Shown piece after piece: positions 9,918 through 18,380 of a DNA stretch of 64,000 bases. The stretch lies in assembly GCA_964456985.1 (NCBI GenBank), contig CAYWDH010000002.1, forward strand, positions 78,485 through 142,484, written 5' to 3'. Made by a program: the position numbers and the translations under genes. This stretch comes from WJMT01 sp964456985. GTDB lineage: Bacteria; Acidobacteriota; Aminicenantia; Aminicenantales; Aminicenantaceae. Positions within the stretch are counted from its first letter, which is position 1, and each line of letters starts with the position of its first letter. The notes below the pieces were generated by a model. That model ran no database searches and was not told the DNA's origin. It was given only the letters and a program-made list of their open reading frames with translations.

Positions 9918-10085
9918 CAGACGAGATATTATAAATTAAATGATGGGTTTTGTCACACGTGAAAGGCTTATTTTAAAAAGAACGGTAACACGATGATGAT
10001 TTTTAGTCCACAAGAAACCCACAGGAACTCAGTTTAATGTCCGGTAGAAAATCGGGGAAACAGGTTGATTATCCTCGAAATCGAT

Positions 10086-10457
10086 CTAGACATCCAAGCG
10101 GTCGAATTCTTTTTTGGTGATCTCTGTTTTTACATCGCCGGTATGAGCTATACCTGCCGGTTCAAACAACATGAGCTTCACAGGGCCTTGCGGAACCACA
10201 CGGTGCTCTGTACCCCTGGGAACGATATAGAATTCCCCTGCATTCACTGTTGCTTTTTTATCTTTTTCAAAAATGTCCAGGACTCCTTCGATCACAAAAA
10301 ACATCTCGTCTTCATTTTTATGAGTATGCCAGGGAACCTTATCTCCCTCACATTTGACAACCAATATATACTGCCCGTTCAACTCCCCTATGATCTTGGG
10401 CGAGAATGTATCAGTAAACTTATTAAAACACTGGCTGATATTTACGACCTTTCCCAT
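10086..10457 (-). CDS. Small cupin-domain protein
   Basis: A 123-residue single-domain cupin. The metal-binding motif 1 is visible as H-T-H-K-N-E-D-E-M-F-F-V-I-E-G and motif 2 as P-R-G-T-E-H-R-V. Such small cupins often act as mannose-6-phosphate-isomerase-like proteins, dioxygenases or binding proteins; no substrate is indicated. The start at 10457 is preferred because AGAGGAG lies six bases upstream; an upstream in-frame ATG at 10463 abuts the ribosome-binding site. Confidence 0.85.
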   Translation of the reverse strand: MGKVVNISQCFNKFTDTFSPKIIGELNGQYILVVKCEGDKVPWHTHKNEDEMFFVIEGVLDIFEKDKKATVNAGEFYIVPRGTEHRVVPQGPVKLMLFEPAGIAHTGDVKTEITKKEFDRLDV

Positions 10458-10473
10458 TTTCATCTCCTCTATG

Positions 10474-10514
10474 TGAATGTATACCATTTGCCTTATATAA
10501 ATTCCATTGAAAAA
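10474..10514 (+). repeat. 41-bp element, copy 2
   Basis: Second copy of the element at 7491-7531, with three mismatches. It lies directly upstream of the cupin gene, with its near edge 16 bases from the start codon, so on the minus strand it probably holds that gene's promoter or operator. Confidence 0.65.
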
Positions 10515-10553
10515 GATATGAAGAGAAATATGCAGAAGCAATGAAAACCGGAT

Positions 10554-11078
10554 CTATATGGATTGTCCAAAATGAGATGAGCTCAGTTCTTTTTCGTAGT
10601 GAATGATGTTTTGGCTTGGGTCCCTGACCCAGGGCACTCTTTTGACCTCAGTAAATCCACAGGCGATGTACATCCAGCGCGCTGGGAGAAAGAACGGATG
10701 GTCACTTGTGGAGACCCGTGCCTGTCTTATACTGCGTTCTCTGAACTTTCGAAGCACTTCAGTAATCTGCTGTTTTCCGAATCCCTGATTTCGATATTCC
10801 GGCAGAATGCAGTTATGGCCGATTATTCCATAGGCAGGCCCGTTTCTTGGGTCGAATGAGAAGAATCCGACAAGGTTCCTCCCATACCAACTCAAGAAGG
10901 TGCAGGATCCGATAGTGTCAGGATTTTCGAACACATCTTGATCTGATTCTTCCCAATTCGCTTTCTCCGGTTTCCAGATTTCCGGTTGTGCTTCAACAAG
11001 CTCAGCATAGCTCTGATTGAGCAGCCAGGCGATAATTCCCGCCTTGGCTCTAAACGGTGAAGTGAAAGTTAGTTTCAT
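10554..11078 (-). CDS. GNAT family N-acetyltransferase
   Basis: A 174-residue acetyltransferase of the GNAT superfamily. The acetyl-CoA pyrophosphate loop is seen as P-E-Y-R-N-Q-G-F-G-K-Q-Q-I near residue 95, preceded by the beta4 strand G-I-I-G-H-N-C-I-L. The substrate is unknown. It lies 96 bases upstream of the cupin on the same strand. Confidence 0.8.
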   Translation of the reverse strand: MKLTFTSPFRAKAGIIAWLLNQSYAELVEAQPEIWKPEKANWEESDQDVFENPDTIGSCTFLSWYGRNLVGFFSFDPRNGPAYGIIGHNCILPEYRNQGFGKQQITEVLRKFRERSIRQARVSTSDHPFFLPARWMYIACGFTEVKRVPWVRDPSQNIIHYEKELSSSHFGQSI

Positions 11079-11173
11079 TATGTTGAATCTTAGCTTGGAT
11101 TATTCATAAATGCAATAATCCGTCCTGTTTCTCGTCTTTAAAAGTGAAAATATGTTTTGCAAGGAGAAACAGA

Positions 11174-11743
11174 ATGCTTGAAAAATATATACTGAAAACG
11201 TTCAACAAAAGGGCTGGTTCTAAAGAAAGCCGGCCGGATGAAATCCTCAGCCATCTGGATATCCGTTCAGGTGAGAGCATAGCTGATGTGGGTTCCGGAG
11301 GCGGGTATTTCACCTATCGATTTGTCGAAGAGGTCGGGACCAAGGGACATATATATGCCGTGGATGTCAATGCAAAAAACCTTGGATTCATAAGGGAAGA
11401 GGCAAATAAAAGAGGCATCAACGGGCAGTTGACGCTGGTGCTTGCCGAAAAGGGATGCACCAACCTTATGGATAAAAGCGTGGATCTTGTGTTTTTCAGA
11501 AATGCTTTCCATCATATAAAAAGTCCGGTCGAATATTTCAGGAAACTGAAAAAAGCACTCCGGCCCGAAGCAAGGGTCGTTATCATTGATAATAAAAAAG
11601 AGAAAGGATTCATGAGCCGGCTGGGGCACAGCTCTACAAAGGAAGAAGTCGTTCAAAGCCTGGGAAAAGCCGGATACAGGCTCGAGCATTCCTTTGATTT
11701 TTTGGACAGACAGTGGTTTTTCGTGTTCTCCGCTGCTCAATGA
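11174..11743 (+). CDS. Class I SAM-dependent methyltransferase
   Basis: A 189-residue methyltransferase. Motif I is A-D-V-G-S-G-G-G-Y-F, motif II ends in A-V-D-V-N, and post-motifs include D-L-V-F-F-R-N-A-F-H-H. The start at 11174 follows AAGGAG at 11161. It is followed after 12 bases by an ECF sigma factor gene, and the three genes 11174-12762 look like one operon. The substrate is unknown. Confidence 0.85.
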   Translation: MLEKYILKTFNKRAGSKESRPDEILSHLDIRSGESIADVGSGGGYFTYRFVEEVGTKGHIYAVDVNAKNLGFIREEANKRGINGQLTLVLAEKGCTNLMDKSVDLVFFRNAFHHIKSPVEYFRKLKKALRPEARVVIIDNKKEKGFMSRLGHSSTKEEVVQSLGKAGYRLEHSFDFLDRQWFFVFSAAQ

Positions 11744-11755
11744 CACCGGGATAAA

Positions 11756-12313
11756 ATGTTTATGGCAATAAAAAACTCATATTTTCGTCTTGAATATGTT
11801 ATAGAATACAAAAGCGAGGAACCTGTGAACCGAGTGGCTGAATTTTTTCGTAAGGAGCACAAGAAGCTGGTTAATTACGTCAGAAGTCGCATAGATGATG
11901 CGGCTGACCGGGAGGCAGAGGATATTGTCCAGGATGTTATGCTGAACCTGTTCGATAAAGCGGATATCAGCATTCCCATTGAGAATCTGGCTGCTTATAT
12001 TTATCAATCTCTCAGGAACAGGATCGTTGATCTGTTCAGAAAAAGAAAAGAAGTTGATTCTTTAGAAAAAGCCGTTCAGGATTCCGGTCATGACCCGGGA
12101 AGAATCTTTGAAAACAAGCAGCTCCAGGACATGGTTTTTGAGGCATTAGAATCCCTCAATGCAGATGAACGAGACCTTATCATGGCCACTGAATTTGATG
12201 ATAGGTCTTTTAGGGAGCTTTCTGAGGAATGGGGAGTTCCGCTGGGAACTCTTTTGGCAAGAAAATCACGGGCTTTAAAAAAAATGAGAAAAAAATTAAC
12301 CAACATGGTTTAA
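11756..12313 (+). CDS. ECF-type RNA polymerase sigma factor
   Basis: A sigma-70 family protein of 185 residues with region 2 (A-E-D-I-V-Q-D-V-M-L-N-L-F) and a region 4 helix-turn-helix (S-F-R-E-L-S-E-E-W-G-V-P-L-G-T). The N-terminus is uncertain: the ATG at 11756 has no clear ribosome-binding site, while a GTG at 11825 follows GAGGA and would give a 162-residue protein. It is followed after 14 bases by a small membrane protein that could be its anti-sigma or effector. The target genes are not known. Confidence 0.85.
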   Translation: MFMAIKNSYFRLEYVIEYKSEEPVNRVAEFFRKEHKKLVNYVRSRIDDAADREAEDIVQDVMLNLFDKADISIPIENLAAYIYQSLRNRIVDLFRKRKEVDSLEKAVQDSGHDPGRIFENKQLQDMVFEALESLNADERDLIMATEFDDRSFRELSEEWGVPLGTLLARKSRALKKMRKKLTNMV

Positions 12314-12327
12314 ATAAGGAGGTTAAA

Positions 12328-12762
12328 ATGAATCATGAGCACATGTTTATAAATGCAGGATATAGCCATCACCGCGGGGCAAAGGTCCTTCGTATCATCG
12401 GGATGGCTTTTATGGGAGTGGTGTTTGCCGCGGGATTTGCGCTTGTGTTTGGTCTTTTGGTGATGTGGTTGTGGAATTGGCTTATGCCCGCGTTGTTCGG
12501 ATTGGGAGAGATCACCTACTGGCAGGCGTTCGGGATTCTGCTCCTCGCCAAGATATTTTTCGGTGGATTCGGTCATCACAATAAAGAACCATCAGACCAT
12601 TTTCGCGACAGGTTTCACCCTAAGTGGGACCATCTGAAAAGCAGAAAGGAAGTTGGTGATTGGAAGCAGTTCAAACAGTTCTGGGAGGATGAAGGCAGGG
12701 CCAAATACCAGGAGTATATCCGCACCAAACAGGAGGAAAAAGAAGACAAAAGCAGTGAATAG
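12328..12762 (+). CDS. Membrane protein downstream of ECF sigma, unknown
   Basis: A 144-residue protein with two strongly hydrophobic helices (about residues 20-48 and 62-80) and a long charged C-terminal tail rich in Lys, Glu and Trp. An AAGGAGG seven bases before the ATG supports this start. A His-rich opening (M-N-H-E-H-M) and H-H before and after the helices could bind metal. Its position after a sigma factor suggests it regulates or answers to that factor; it has no recognisable anti-sigma zinc motif. Confidence 0.8.
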   Translation: MNHEHMFINAGYSHHRGAKVLRIIGMAFMGVVFAAGFALVFGLLVMWLWNWLMPALFGLGEITYWQAFGILLLAKIFFGGFGHHNKEPSDHFRDRFHPKWDHLKSRKEVGDWKQFKQFWEDEGRAKYQEYIRTKQEEKEDKSSE

Positions 12763-12778
12763 CTGCATCTGAAACTTA

Positions 12779-12816
12779 AGGGCGTTTCCTTTTTGGAAAG
12801 GGAAGCGCCCTTTTTT
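12779..12816 (+). terminator. Rho-independent terminator of the ECF operon
   Basis: The stem AGGGCG / CGCCC(T), extended by TTTCC / GGGAA, encloses a small loop and is followed by six T residues from 12811. It lies 17 bases after the stop of the membrane protein gene. Confidence 0.9.
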
Positions 12817-12920
12817 ATATGGGGAATACACTCTTTTTAATTTCATTGATTTTGCCCTCTGCTTTCCTGTATATTTCAAACGAGATCTATCAAACCAATA
12901 TGAGTTACAGGAGGCATATG

Positions 12921-14477
12921 ATGGCAAACAAAATAAGCCGCAGAGGATTTTTGGGGAGATGTTCAGCACTGACAGCGGGGACGCTTCTGTCGGGATCTGC
13001 TGTTCTTACATCCTGTAAAGGGACGCAGGACAACCGAACAGGAACCGCGGCCTTGAACGTCAGCCCGGATCCCTTGTTTGAATTATCTCCTTACCTTTAT
13101 ATGCAGTTTATGGAACCACTGGGGACAACGGATTCATCCGTGGATGCGGCGTGGGATTTCAATCATGACCACTGGAGGGAGGATGTGGTTGAAATCACCA
13201 AAGAGCTGGCCCCGACCATGATCCGCTGGGGAGGGTGTTTTGTTTCCTACTACAAATGGAAGGAAGGGATAGGGCCTTTGGATAAACGCATACCCATGGT
13301 GAACCAGCTCTGGGGAGGCATCTACAACAACCAGGTCGGGACTCATGAATTTGTGGATTTTTGCCGCCGAGTGGGAGCAGAGCCGCTTGTTTGTGTGAAT
13401 TTTGAGTCAGACGGAAGAATGTTCTGGGCCAATTCAACCAAAGGGAACCGTTTGGGAGATTCACGGGAAGCGGCCGAATGGGTGGATTACTGCAATAATC
13501 CTGCGAACAGGGAAAGGATAAAAAACGGAGCCAGAGAGCCCTTGAATGTCAAATGGTGGCAGTTGGGCAACGAGACATCTTATGATGATGAAGGTTTTGA
13601 TTGTGAGACAGCAGCTGTGAAGTCACTTGAATTTGCCAGAGCCATGCGAAAAGCGGATCCGAATATCATCTTGATCGGATGGGCTGACAGCGGCTGGGCA
13701 AAGAGAATGGCCGAAGTAGCCGGTGAGGAACTACAGTACCTAGCGTTTCACAACCATTTCGGCCCCGGAGGAGAAGACTCCCCTCTCAGGGGTAACAAGT
13801 GGCGCAAAGACTGGGACAGGACATGGGAGCATTTGATGAAGACCTGTGAAAGACAGGAATCCAGGATTGATGAAATGCGCGAAGAAACCGCTGACCTTGG
13901 CATCCCTCTTGTCCAGACAGAAGGTCATTTTGCCCTTCCGGGGCGCAACAGGTGTGAACTGCTGTCAACCTGGGCCGCAGGAGTGGCTAATGCAAGGATT
14001 TTAAATGTGAATGAAAGAAACGGAGACATCCTGAAAATGGCTACCCTGGCTGATTTCTGCGGCAACCGCTGGCAGAACAATGCGGTCATGATACCCACTC
14101 CGTCAGGGCATTCATTTATGATGCCGGTGGCTATGGTTATGAACCTGTACAGGATGTATTCAGGAAAACATGCGGTCAGAATCACCTCCTCACATAAGGA
14201 CCTAGATGTGACGGCAAGCCGCACAAAAAACAAGTTCTTTCTTCATATAATCAACATTGACCGGAAAAATCCTGTTAAAGCCGGATTTGATATTGAAGGC
14301 ATGAAGATAAAGTCCGGGAAAGTACATTCTATAGATCTAGATCCTGAATATGAAGTCTTTGAATACAGGCCTGAAATCACCTCTCCGAAAACACAAGACC
14401 TTGAGGCAGCAAGAGAGTGGACCTTTCCTGCTTCATCGGTGAGCGCGGTGGAACTGGAAGTGGAAGAGGAGGCATAG
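12921..14477 (+). CDS. GH51-like alpha-L-arabinofuranosidase, Tat-exported lipoprotein
   Basis: A 518-residue protein related to GH51 arabinofuranosidases. The N-terminus has a Tat motif (S-R-R-G-F-L-G) and a lipobox near Cys32. The TIM barrel shows I-R-W-G-G and Q-L-G-N-E-T, the expected acid/base Glu segment; L-V-Q-T-E-G-H probably holds the nucleophile. A C-terminal beta domain follows. The start ATG at 12921 is six bases after AGGAGG; the ATG at 12918 is too close. It forms an operon with the esterase one base downstream, consistent with arabinan or arabinoxylan use. Confidence 0.75.
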   Translation: MANKISRRGFLGRCSALTAGTLLSGSAVLTSCKGTQDNRTGTAALNVSPDPLFELSPYLYMQFMEPLGTTDSSVDAAWDFNHDHWREDVVEITKELAPTMIRWGGCFVSYYKWKEGIGPLDKRIPMVNQLWGGIYNNQVGTHEFVDFCRRVGAEPLVCVNFESDGRMFWANSTKGNRLGDSREAAEWVDYCNNPANRERIKNGAREPLNVKWWQLGNETSYDDEGFDCETAAVKSLEFARAMRKADPNIILIGWADSGWAKRMAEVAGEELQYLAFHNHFGPGGEDSPLRGNKWRKDWDRTWEHLMKTCERQESRIDEMREETADLGIPLVQTEGHFALPGRNRCELLSTWAAGVANARILNVNERNGDILKMATLADFCGNRWQNNAVMIPTPSGHSFMMPVAMVMNLYRMYSGKHAVRITSSHKDLDVTASRTKNKFFLHIINIDRKNPVKAGFDIEGMKIKSGKVHSIDLDPEYEVFEYRPEITSPKTQDLEAAREWTFPASSVSAVELEVEEEA

Positions 14478-14478
14478 A

Positions 14479-15615
14479 ATGAAAAGAACTCAAATCATTT
14501 CGATATTTTCCGTGATCCTGTTTTTGTTCTTAATGACCTGTTCAGGATGCCGGTCAGAGAAAACGAACCCTCAGGATAAAGCTCATGAACTGGATCCTTT
14601 TTTGATAACAAGACAGGAACTGACACTGGAATACAGTCATCCTCCAGGCGAACGCCGGCTTTCTTTCGGGAAGACGCAGCTGTCTCCGGAGGAATGGAAA
14701 GAAAAGACCCGGGCTAAACTGGCCCAGCTGCTGCAGGTACGAGAGCCTGAGACCCGCGAAGTCAAAGAGCTGCGCTCCATTGAATTTCAGGGAGTGGTCA
14801 TTCATGCCCTGGTTATGAAGGTCAGCGATAATCTCACGATCCCTGCGTATCTGCTGGTTCCAGCTGATAGAGCACCGGATAAGAGCGCTGTCATGGCCAT
14901 TCACGGTCATGGTTCAGTGGAGCCGTGCATCGGACTGAGGGATGATTACCATCATCTGTTTGCCCTGGAGCTGGCCAAAGACGGTCATCTTGTCTTAGCG
15001 CCCGAACTTCGGGGATTCAGTACCCTGAGCGACCTGGCATTCGGTATTGACATCAACCGCCTTGATTACTGGATCGGAGGGTATAGTCAATTCACTTTAG
15101 TCACGGATGCGTTTCTCTACGGGGATAGTGTGATAGGCCAGACAGTGATGGACCTTCTTTGCTGGGAAGAGTGGCTGAGTGCCTATTATGACAGAGAGGA
15201 ACTGGATGTCACAGGGATTTCATACGGAGGAGACCTTGCCATCATTTATCCTGCTTTCAGTCAAAGGGTCAGAAGGATCTTTGCCAGCGGCACTATGGGC
15301 TCCTTTTCCGTTATTTTTCAGCGCTGTTACAATGCCCCGGCTCACTGCATCCCTGATATACTTCAGTGGATGGATAGAAGTGATATTGCCGGGCTGAGCG
15401 CCCCGCGTCCCATTGTGGTGCATTTTGGAGAGCTGGACACACCCAGTCCGACCAATGCCTCAGCCTCATATAATAAAACAGTCCCCCAATCTATGGAGGA
15501 ACTCCGCGCCATTTACAGAGCCTTTGGGGCTGAAGAGGCAGTCACTCTCCTTGTCTCTCCCGGGTCCCATCACGAAATGGATATTCCTGCCTTACTGAAG
15601 TTTTTGAGTGAATAA
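14479..15615 (+). CDS. Acetyl-xylan-esterase-like alpha/beta hydrolase, lipoprotein
   Basis: A 378-residue alpha/beta hydrolase of the dienelactone-hydrolase / Abhydrolase_7 type with a lipoprotein signal (L-M-T-C at Cys21). The oxyanion-loop segment A-I-H-G-H-G is present, the nucleophile is Ser248 in G-I-S-Y-G-G, and the later Asp (G-E-L-D) and His (G-S-H-H-E-M) complete the triad. It probably removes acyl groups from plant polysaccharides processed by the preceding arabinofuranosidase. Confidence 0.8.
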   Translation: MKRTQIISIFSVILFLFLMTCSGCRSEKTNPQDKAHELDPFLITRQELTLEYSHPPGERRLSFGKTQLSPEEWKEKTRAKLAQLLQVREPETREVKELRSIEFQGVVIHALVMKVSDNLTIPAYLLVPADRAPDKSAVMAIHGHGSVEPCIGLRDDYHHLFALELAKDGHLVLAPELRGFSTLSDLAFGIDINRLDYWIGGYSQFTLVTDAFLYGDSVIGQTVMDLLCWEEWLSAYYDREELDVTGISYGGDLAIIYPAFSQRVRRIFASGTMGSFSVIFQRCYNAPAHCIPDILQWMDRSDIAGLSAPRPIVVHFGELDTPSPTNASASYNKTVPQSMEELRAIYRAFGAEEAVTLLVSPGSHHEMDIPALLKFLSE

Positions 15616-15643
15616 TAAGTAAAGAAAAACCGCTCTTGATTTT

Positions 15644-16492
15644 TTAGGGTGATGGAAGAAATAGGGAAAGTGTTGCGTATTCCATTTTCATTTCTATGAG
15701 TTCTTTGTTCTGGTAAAGGTATAGGCAGATTCTGGTTTCTGTATTCTCCCAACAGGTCCTTTGGAGGAGAAGAGGAGAAGAGGGAAAGCCGCTGTCATTT
15801 ACGGGATGGGTCCTATCCATTATGTACTGTCTGAAAGCTCTCTCCTCTTTAGGTTCTCCGTATTTTTGGATCAGGGCACTTTTTGTTAAAACATGGTCTT
15901 TTCTGGTCAGGGATTTCTCCAGATATTTTTCAGAAACATGATACACAGCACTGACTAAACTGTCCTGGGAGAAGAAATAGGTCAAGAGGCATCTTTTATC
16001 CATAAGCTCTGCATAATATGTAAGGGTTATGTATTCACCTTTATTTTCCCTGTTTAAGGGAGGCCCTTCGTTAAGCATAACCTGTTCCTGATTCATCCCC
16101 CAGTGGATATTTTTGAAACGAGATCCATATCCATATTTATTTGTCTCAGTAGATCCCTTATCTATAACAATTTTCTTGGTCACACTGAACAGCTTTTTTA
16201 CTGCTGCATCCGGTATATACCCGGACGATGTGAAGTCAGAATTATCGAGGTTAAAGTAGATGTAATACCAGTGGGATTTTATTTTTGTTGGAGAAGCTAG
16301 AGTGACTATGTCTCCCCTTTTTAAAAGGCCGATTACAGAGCTTCCAGTGTCCGGCTTAAGATAGACATCAGTTTTCTCATTAGTGATTTCAAGTTTCTTG
16401 TCATAGACCCCGGATAAATTCAGAACAAAAACAAAGAAAGCCACGAGCAAAAAAATCTGTCGGAGACTTTCTTTTGCTGGCCGACTGATCAT
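15644..16492 (-). CDS. SH3-domain envelope protein, unknown
   Basis: A 282-residue protein with an N-terminal membrane segment or signal (about residues 10-28), a bacterial SH3 domain (about residues 38-100, including D-V-Y-L-K-P-D and L-K-R-G-D) and a C-terminal region with I-H-W-G-M-N-Q-E-Q-V followed by strands, similar in look to BamE/SmpA-like folds. No enzymatic motif is seen. The function is unknown, but an envelope location is likely. Confidence 0.6.
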   Translation of the reverse strand: MISRPAKESLRQIFLLVAFFVFVLNLSGVYDKKLEITNEKTDVYLKPDTGSSVIGLLKRGDIVTLASPTKIKSHWYYIYFNLDNSDFTSSGYIPDAAVKKLFSVTKKIVIDKGSTETNKYGYGSRFKNIHWGMNQEQVMLNEGPPLNRENKGEYITLTYYAELMDKRCLLTYFFSQDSLVSAVYHVSEKYLEKSLTRKDHVLTKSALIQKYGEPKEERAFRQYIMDRTHPVNDSGFPSSPLLLQRTCWENTETRICLYLYQNKELIEMKMEYATLSLFLPSP

Positions 16493-16639
16493 GTGTTTAC
16501 ACCTTTTCTTATCTTAGGTGAAATTACTAAAAATACAATCCCCGAAAGTGATGATTTTTTTTGGAGAGATTCTCCTCTTTAAAGGTGATTAACCGGTGCG
16601 AATCTCACCCCTTATTGCCAATGATTGTGGTGCAGGAGT

Positions 16640-18265
16640 CTACCAGTTGACAATGACCCTGGCGTGGAGTTGCAGAGGTCTTCGGATTCGAGGCTGTGAG
16701 TTGGAGGTACCTCTGAAATAGTCTCCACTGGCGCCTGATATCTCAGTGGTTTGATAGGGATCATAGTAGATGGGAAGATCGGCATAGAGGCCCCAAGAAA
16801 ATTTTTTCCCGATTTGAAAGCCGAACGTACCGCTTATCCATAATTCCCTTAAGAAGTTTTTTCGGTGAGCTTCCTGCTGGAAACGGTACAGACCGGATCC
16901 GTCGGACACATTTTTCCCATAGAAGCGGTCGGTATGGTAAAAGGCGAGATGAGACCAGAAATCCAATCGGAAGACTAGATGAGGTCTGCTGGCTGCCACG
17001 ATTTCCAGATTCGCTTCTGAAAAATTGGTAAAAACAGAGGAGCTTCCGTAGCTGGATCTCTCCCAGGACTTTTCCCAATCAAAAGTGGCCCAACCCTGAC
17101 TATAGACTTCCTGCCCTCCCCAAATCTCTTTGTAGCTGTATTTGTTTGTGACGAGACTGGCTGAGGTTCCTATCCTGAAAAATCCGCCTTGAGGCAGATC
17201 AAAATGGAGAAACGGAAGAATCTCTGCACCATAGGTATTTTTGAGATACCTGTCTTCCAGAGGAACTTCTTTCCACAAATAGGGATTTCTTTCGAAATCG
17301 GCTTCCGCCAGAACTACCATATAAAGTTGAGCCTGGCCGATCTTTAGAAATTTAAACACATCATAGCCTCTGATCATGGTTTTGTTGATTAGAAGTCCGT
17401 AGTCTTGTTTTAAATAGCTGTTCATGGAGCTAACGTAGCTGTAGGTATAATCTCTGCCCAACTGTCTCCGGATGTGGAGAGCCGCTTTATGGGACCCTAT
17501 GTTTCCGCCCAGGGTGAAGTCCCAGAGAGAGTATCGCGTGTGGGTATAGCTGTTCTGCCAAAACGCATCGATATTGGTGGAGATTCCAAATATATGGTTG
17601 CACCCGGATACGGTAGACCAACCCCAGTTGTATTGGTTGAGGTTGGTTTCCGAACCATTGAACGAGTAAGTCAGCTGTCCTCTGGGGGATTCTTCCTCGA
17701 ACCTATGGAAGACAAATTTGAGTCCTATAGGGTTTCCTCCGATGTCTCCCACAGCTAAGATTCCTGCAGATCCTGAAGTGTTTTGTTGAGAAAGATCTGA
17801 TTCAAAGGGAATGAGATAATTTTGATCCTCTTCATGACCGATAGCTTCTCCTGAGGAGTTGAGGCTGAACTGGTCCAGTTCTCCGGAAAAAACAGGAATG
17901 ATCTTGAATTTGCCCCATTGGACTACTAGGGGGATGACCTCGGCAGAAGGAGCAAACCAGGTTCCCTTAAACCGGGCTTCTGCAACTTTGGAACTGGAAA
18001 AATTTTCGCTCACAGATTCTTCTGTTGCTACATAGTTGGGACTGGGGGACATTTCTGGATGGTCCAGATTTCCCATCCAGCCTTGATTGGATAAGTAAAA
18101 AAAGAATATGGAGGAGCCGGTGTTAAACAATCGGGCGTCCTGAGGGAATGTATGGTAGGAAAAGTAGGGATTGGGTCCGATAAACCGGAGATGAGGATAA
18201 GCTGATGAGAAGAGAAGCAGAACAGAGACCATCACAACGCATGATAAAATTTTTTTATGTTCCAT
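16640..18265 (-). CDS. Probable outer-membrane beta-barrel protein
   Basis: A 541-residue protein with a Sec signal peptide and long alternating amphipathic strands rich in Tyr, Trp and Phe. It ends in an aromatic residue (A-R-V-I-V-N-W), the usual barrel-assembly signal. GAGG five to six bases upstream supports the start. No family is recognised; a porin or transport role is only a guess. Confidence 0.6.
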   Translation of the reverse strand: MEHKKILSCVVMVSVLLLFSSAYPHLRFIGPNPYFSYHTFPQDARLFNTGSSIFFFYLSNQGWMGNLDHPEMSPSPNYVATEESVSENFSSSKVAEARFKGTWFAPSAEVIPLVVQWGKFKIIPVFSGELDQFSLNSSGEAIGHEEDQNYLIPFESDLSQQNTSGSAGILAVGDIGGNPIGLKFVFHRFEEESPRGQLTYSFNGSETNLNQYNWGWSTVSGCNHIFGISTNIDAFWQNSYTHTRYSLWDFTLGGNIGSHKAALHIRRQLGRDYTYSYVSSMNSYLKQDYGLLINKTMIRGYDVFKFLKIGQAQLYMVVLAEADFERNPYLWKEVPLEDRYLKNTYGAEILPFLHFDLPQGGFFRIGTSASLVTNKYSYKEIWGGQEVYSQGWATFDWEKSWERSSYGSSSVFTNFSEANLEIVAASRPHLVFRLDFWSHLAFYHTDRFYGKNVSDGSGLYRFQQEAHRKNFLRELWISGTFGFQIGKKFSWGLYADLPIYYDPYQTTEISGASGDYFRGTSNSQPRIRRPLQLHARVIVNW

Positions 18266-18380
18266 TTTTCCTCCTCTGCCTATCGAAAGGATAGATTAAG
18301 TTTGAATGAGGCCACTCATTTTGTCGGGTATTCAGTTTATTAGTGGGAAAAAATTATATTATGATTTGGAATGGTTGGTT

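Noticed and set aside
16541..16630. Cobalamin-riboswitch-like string (CCGGTGCGAATC) with a GGTGA/TCACC stem
   Set aside because: The remaining conserved box is absent and the strand is opposite to both neighbouring genes.
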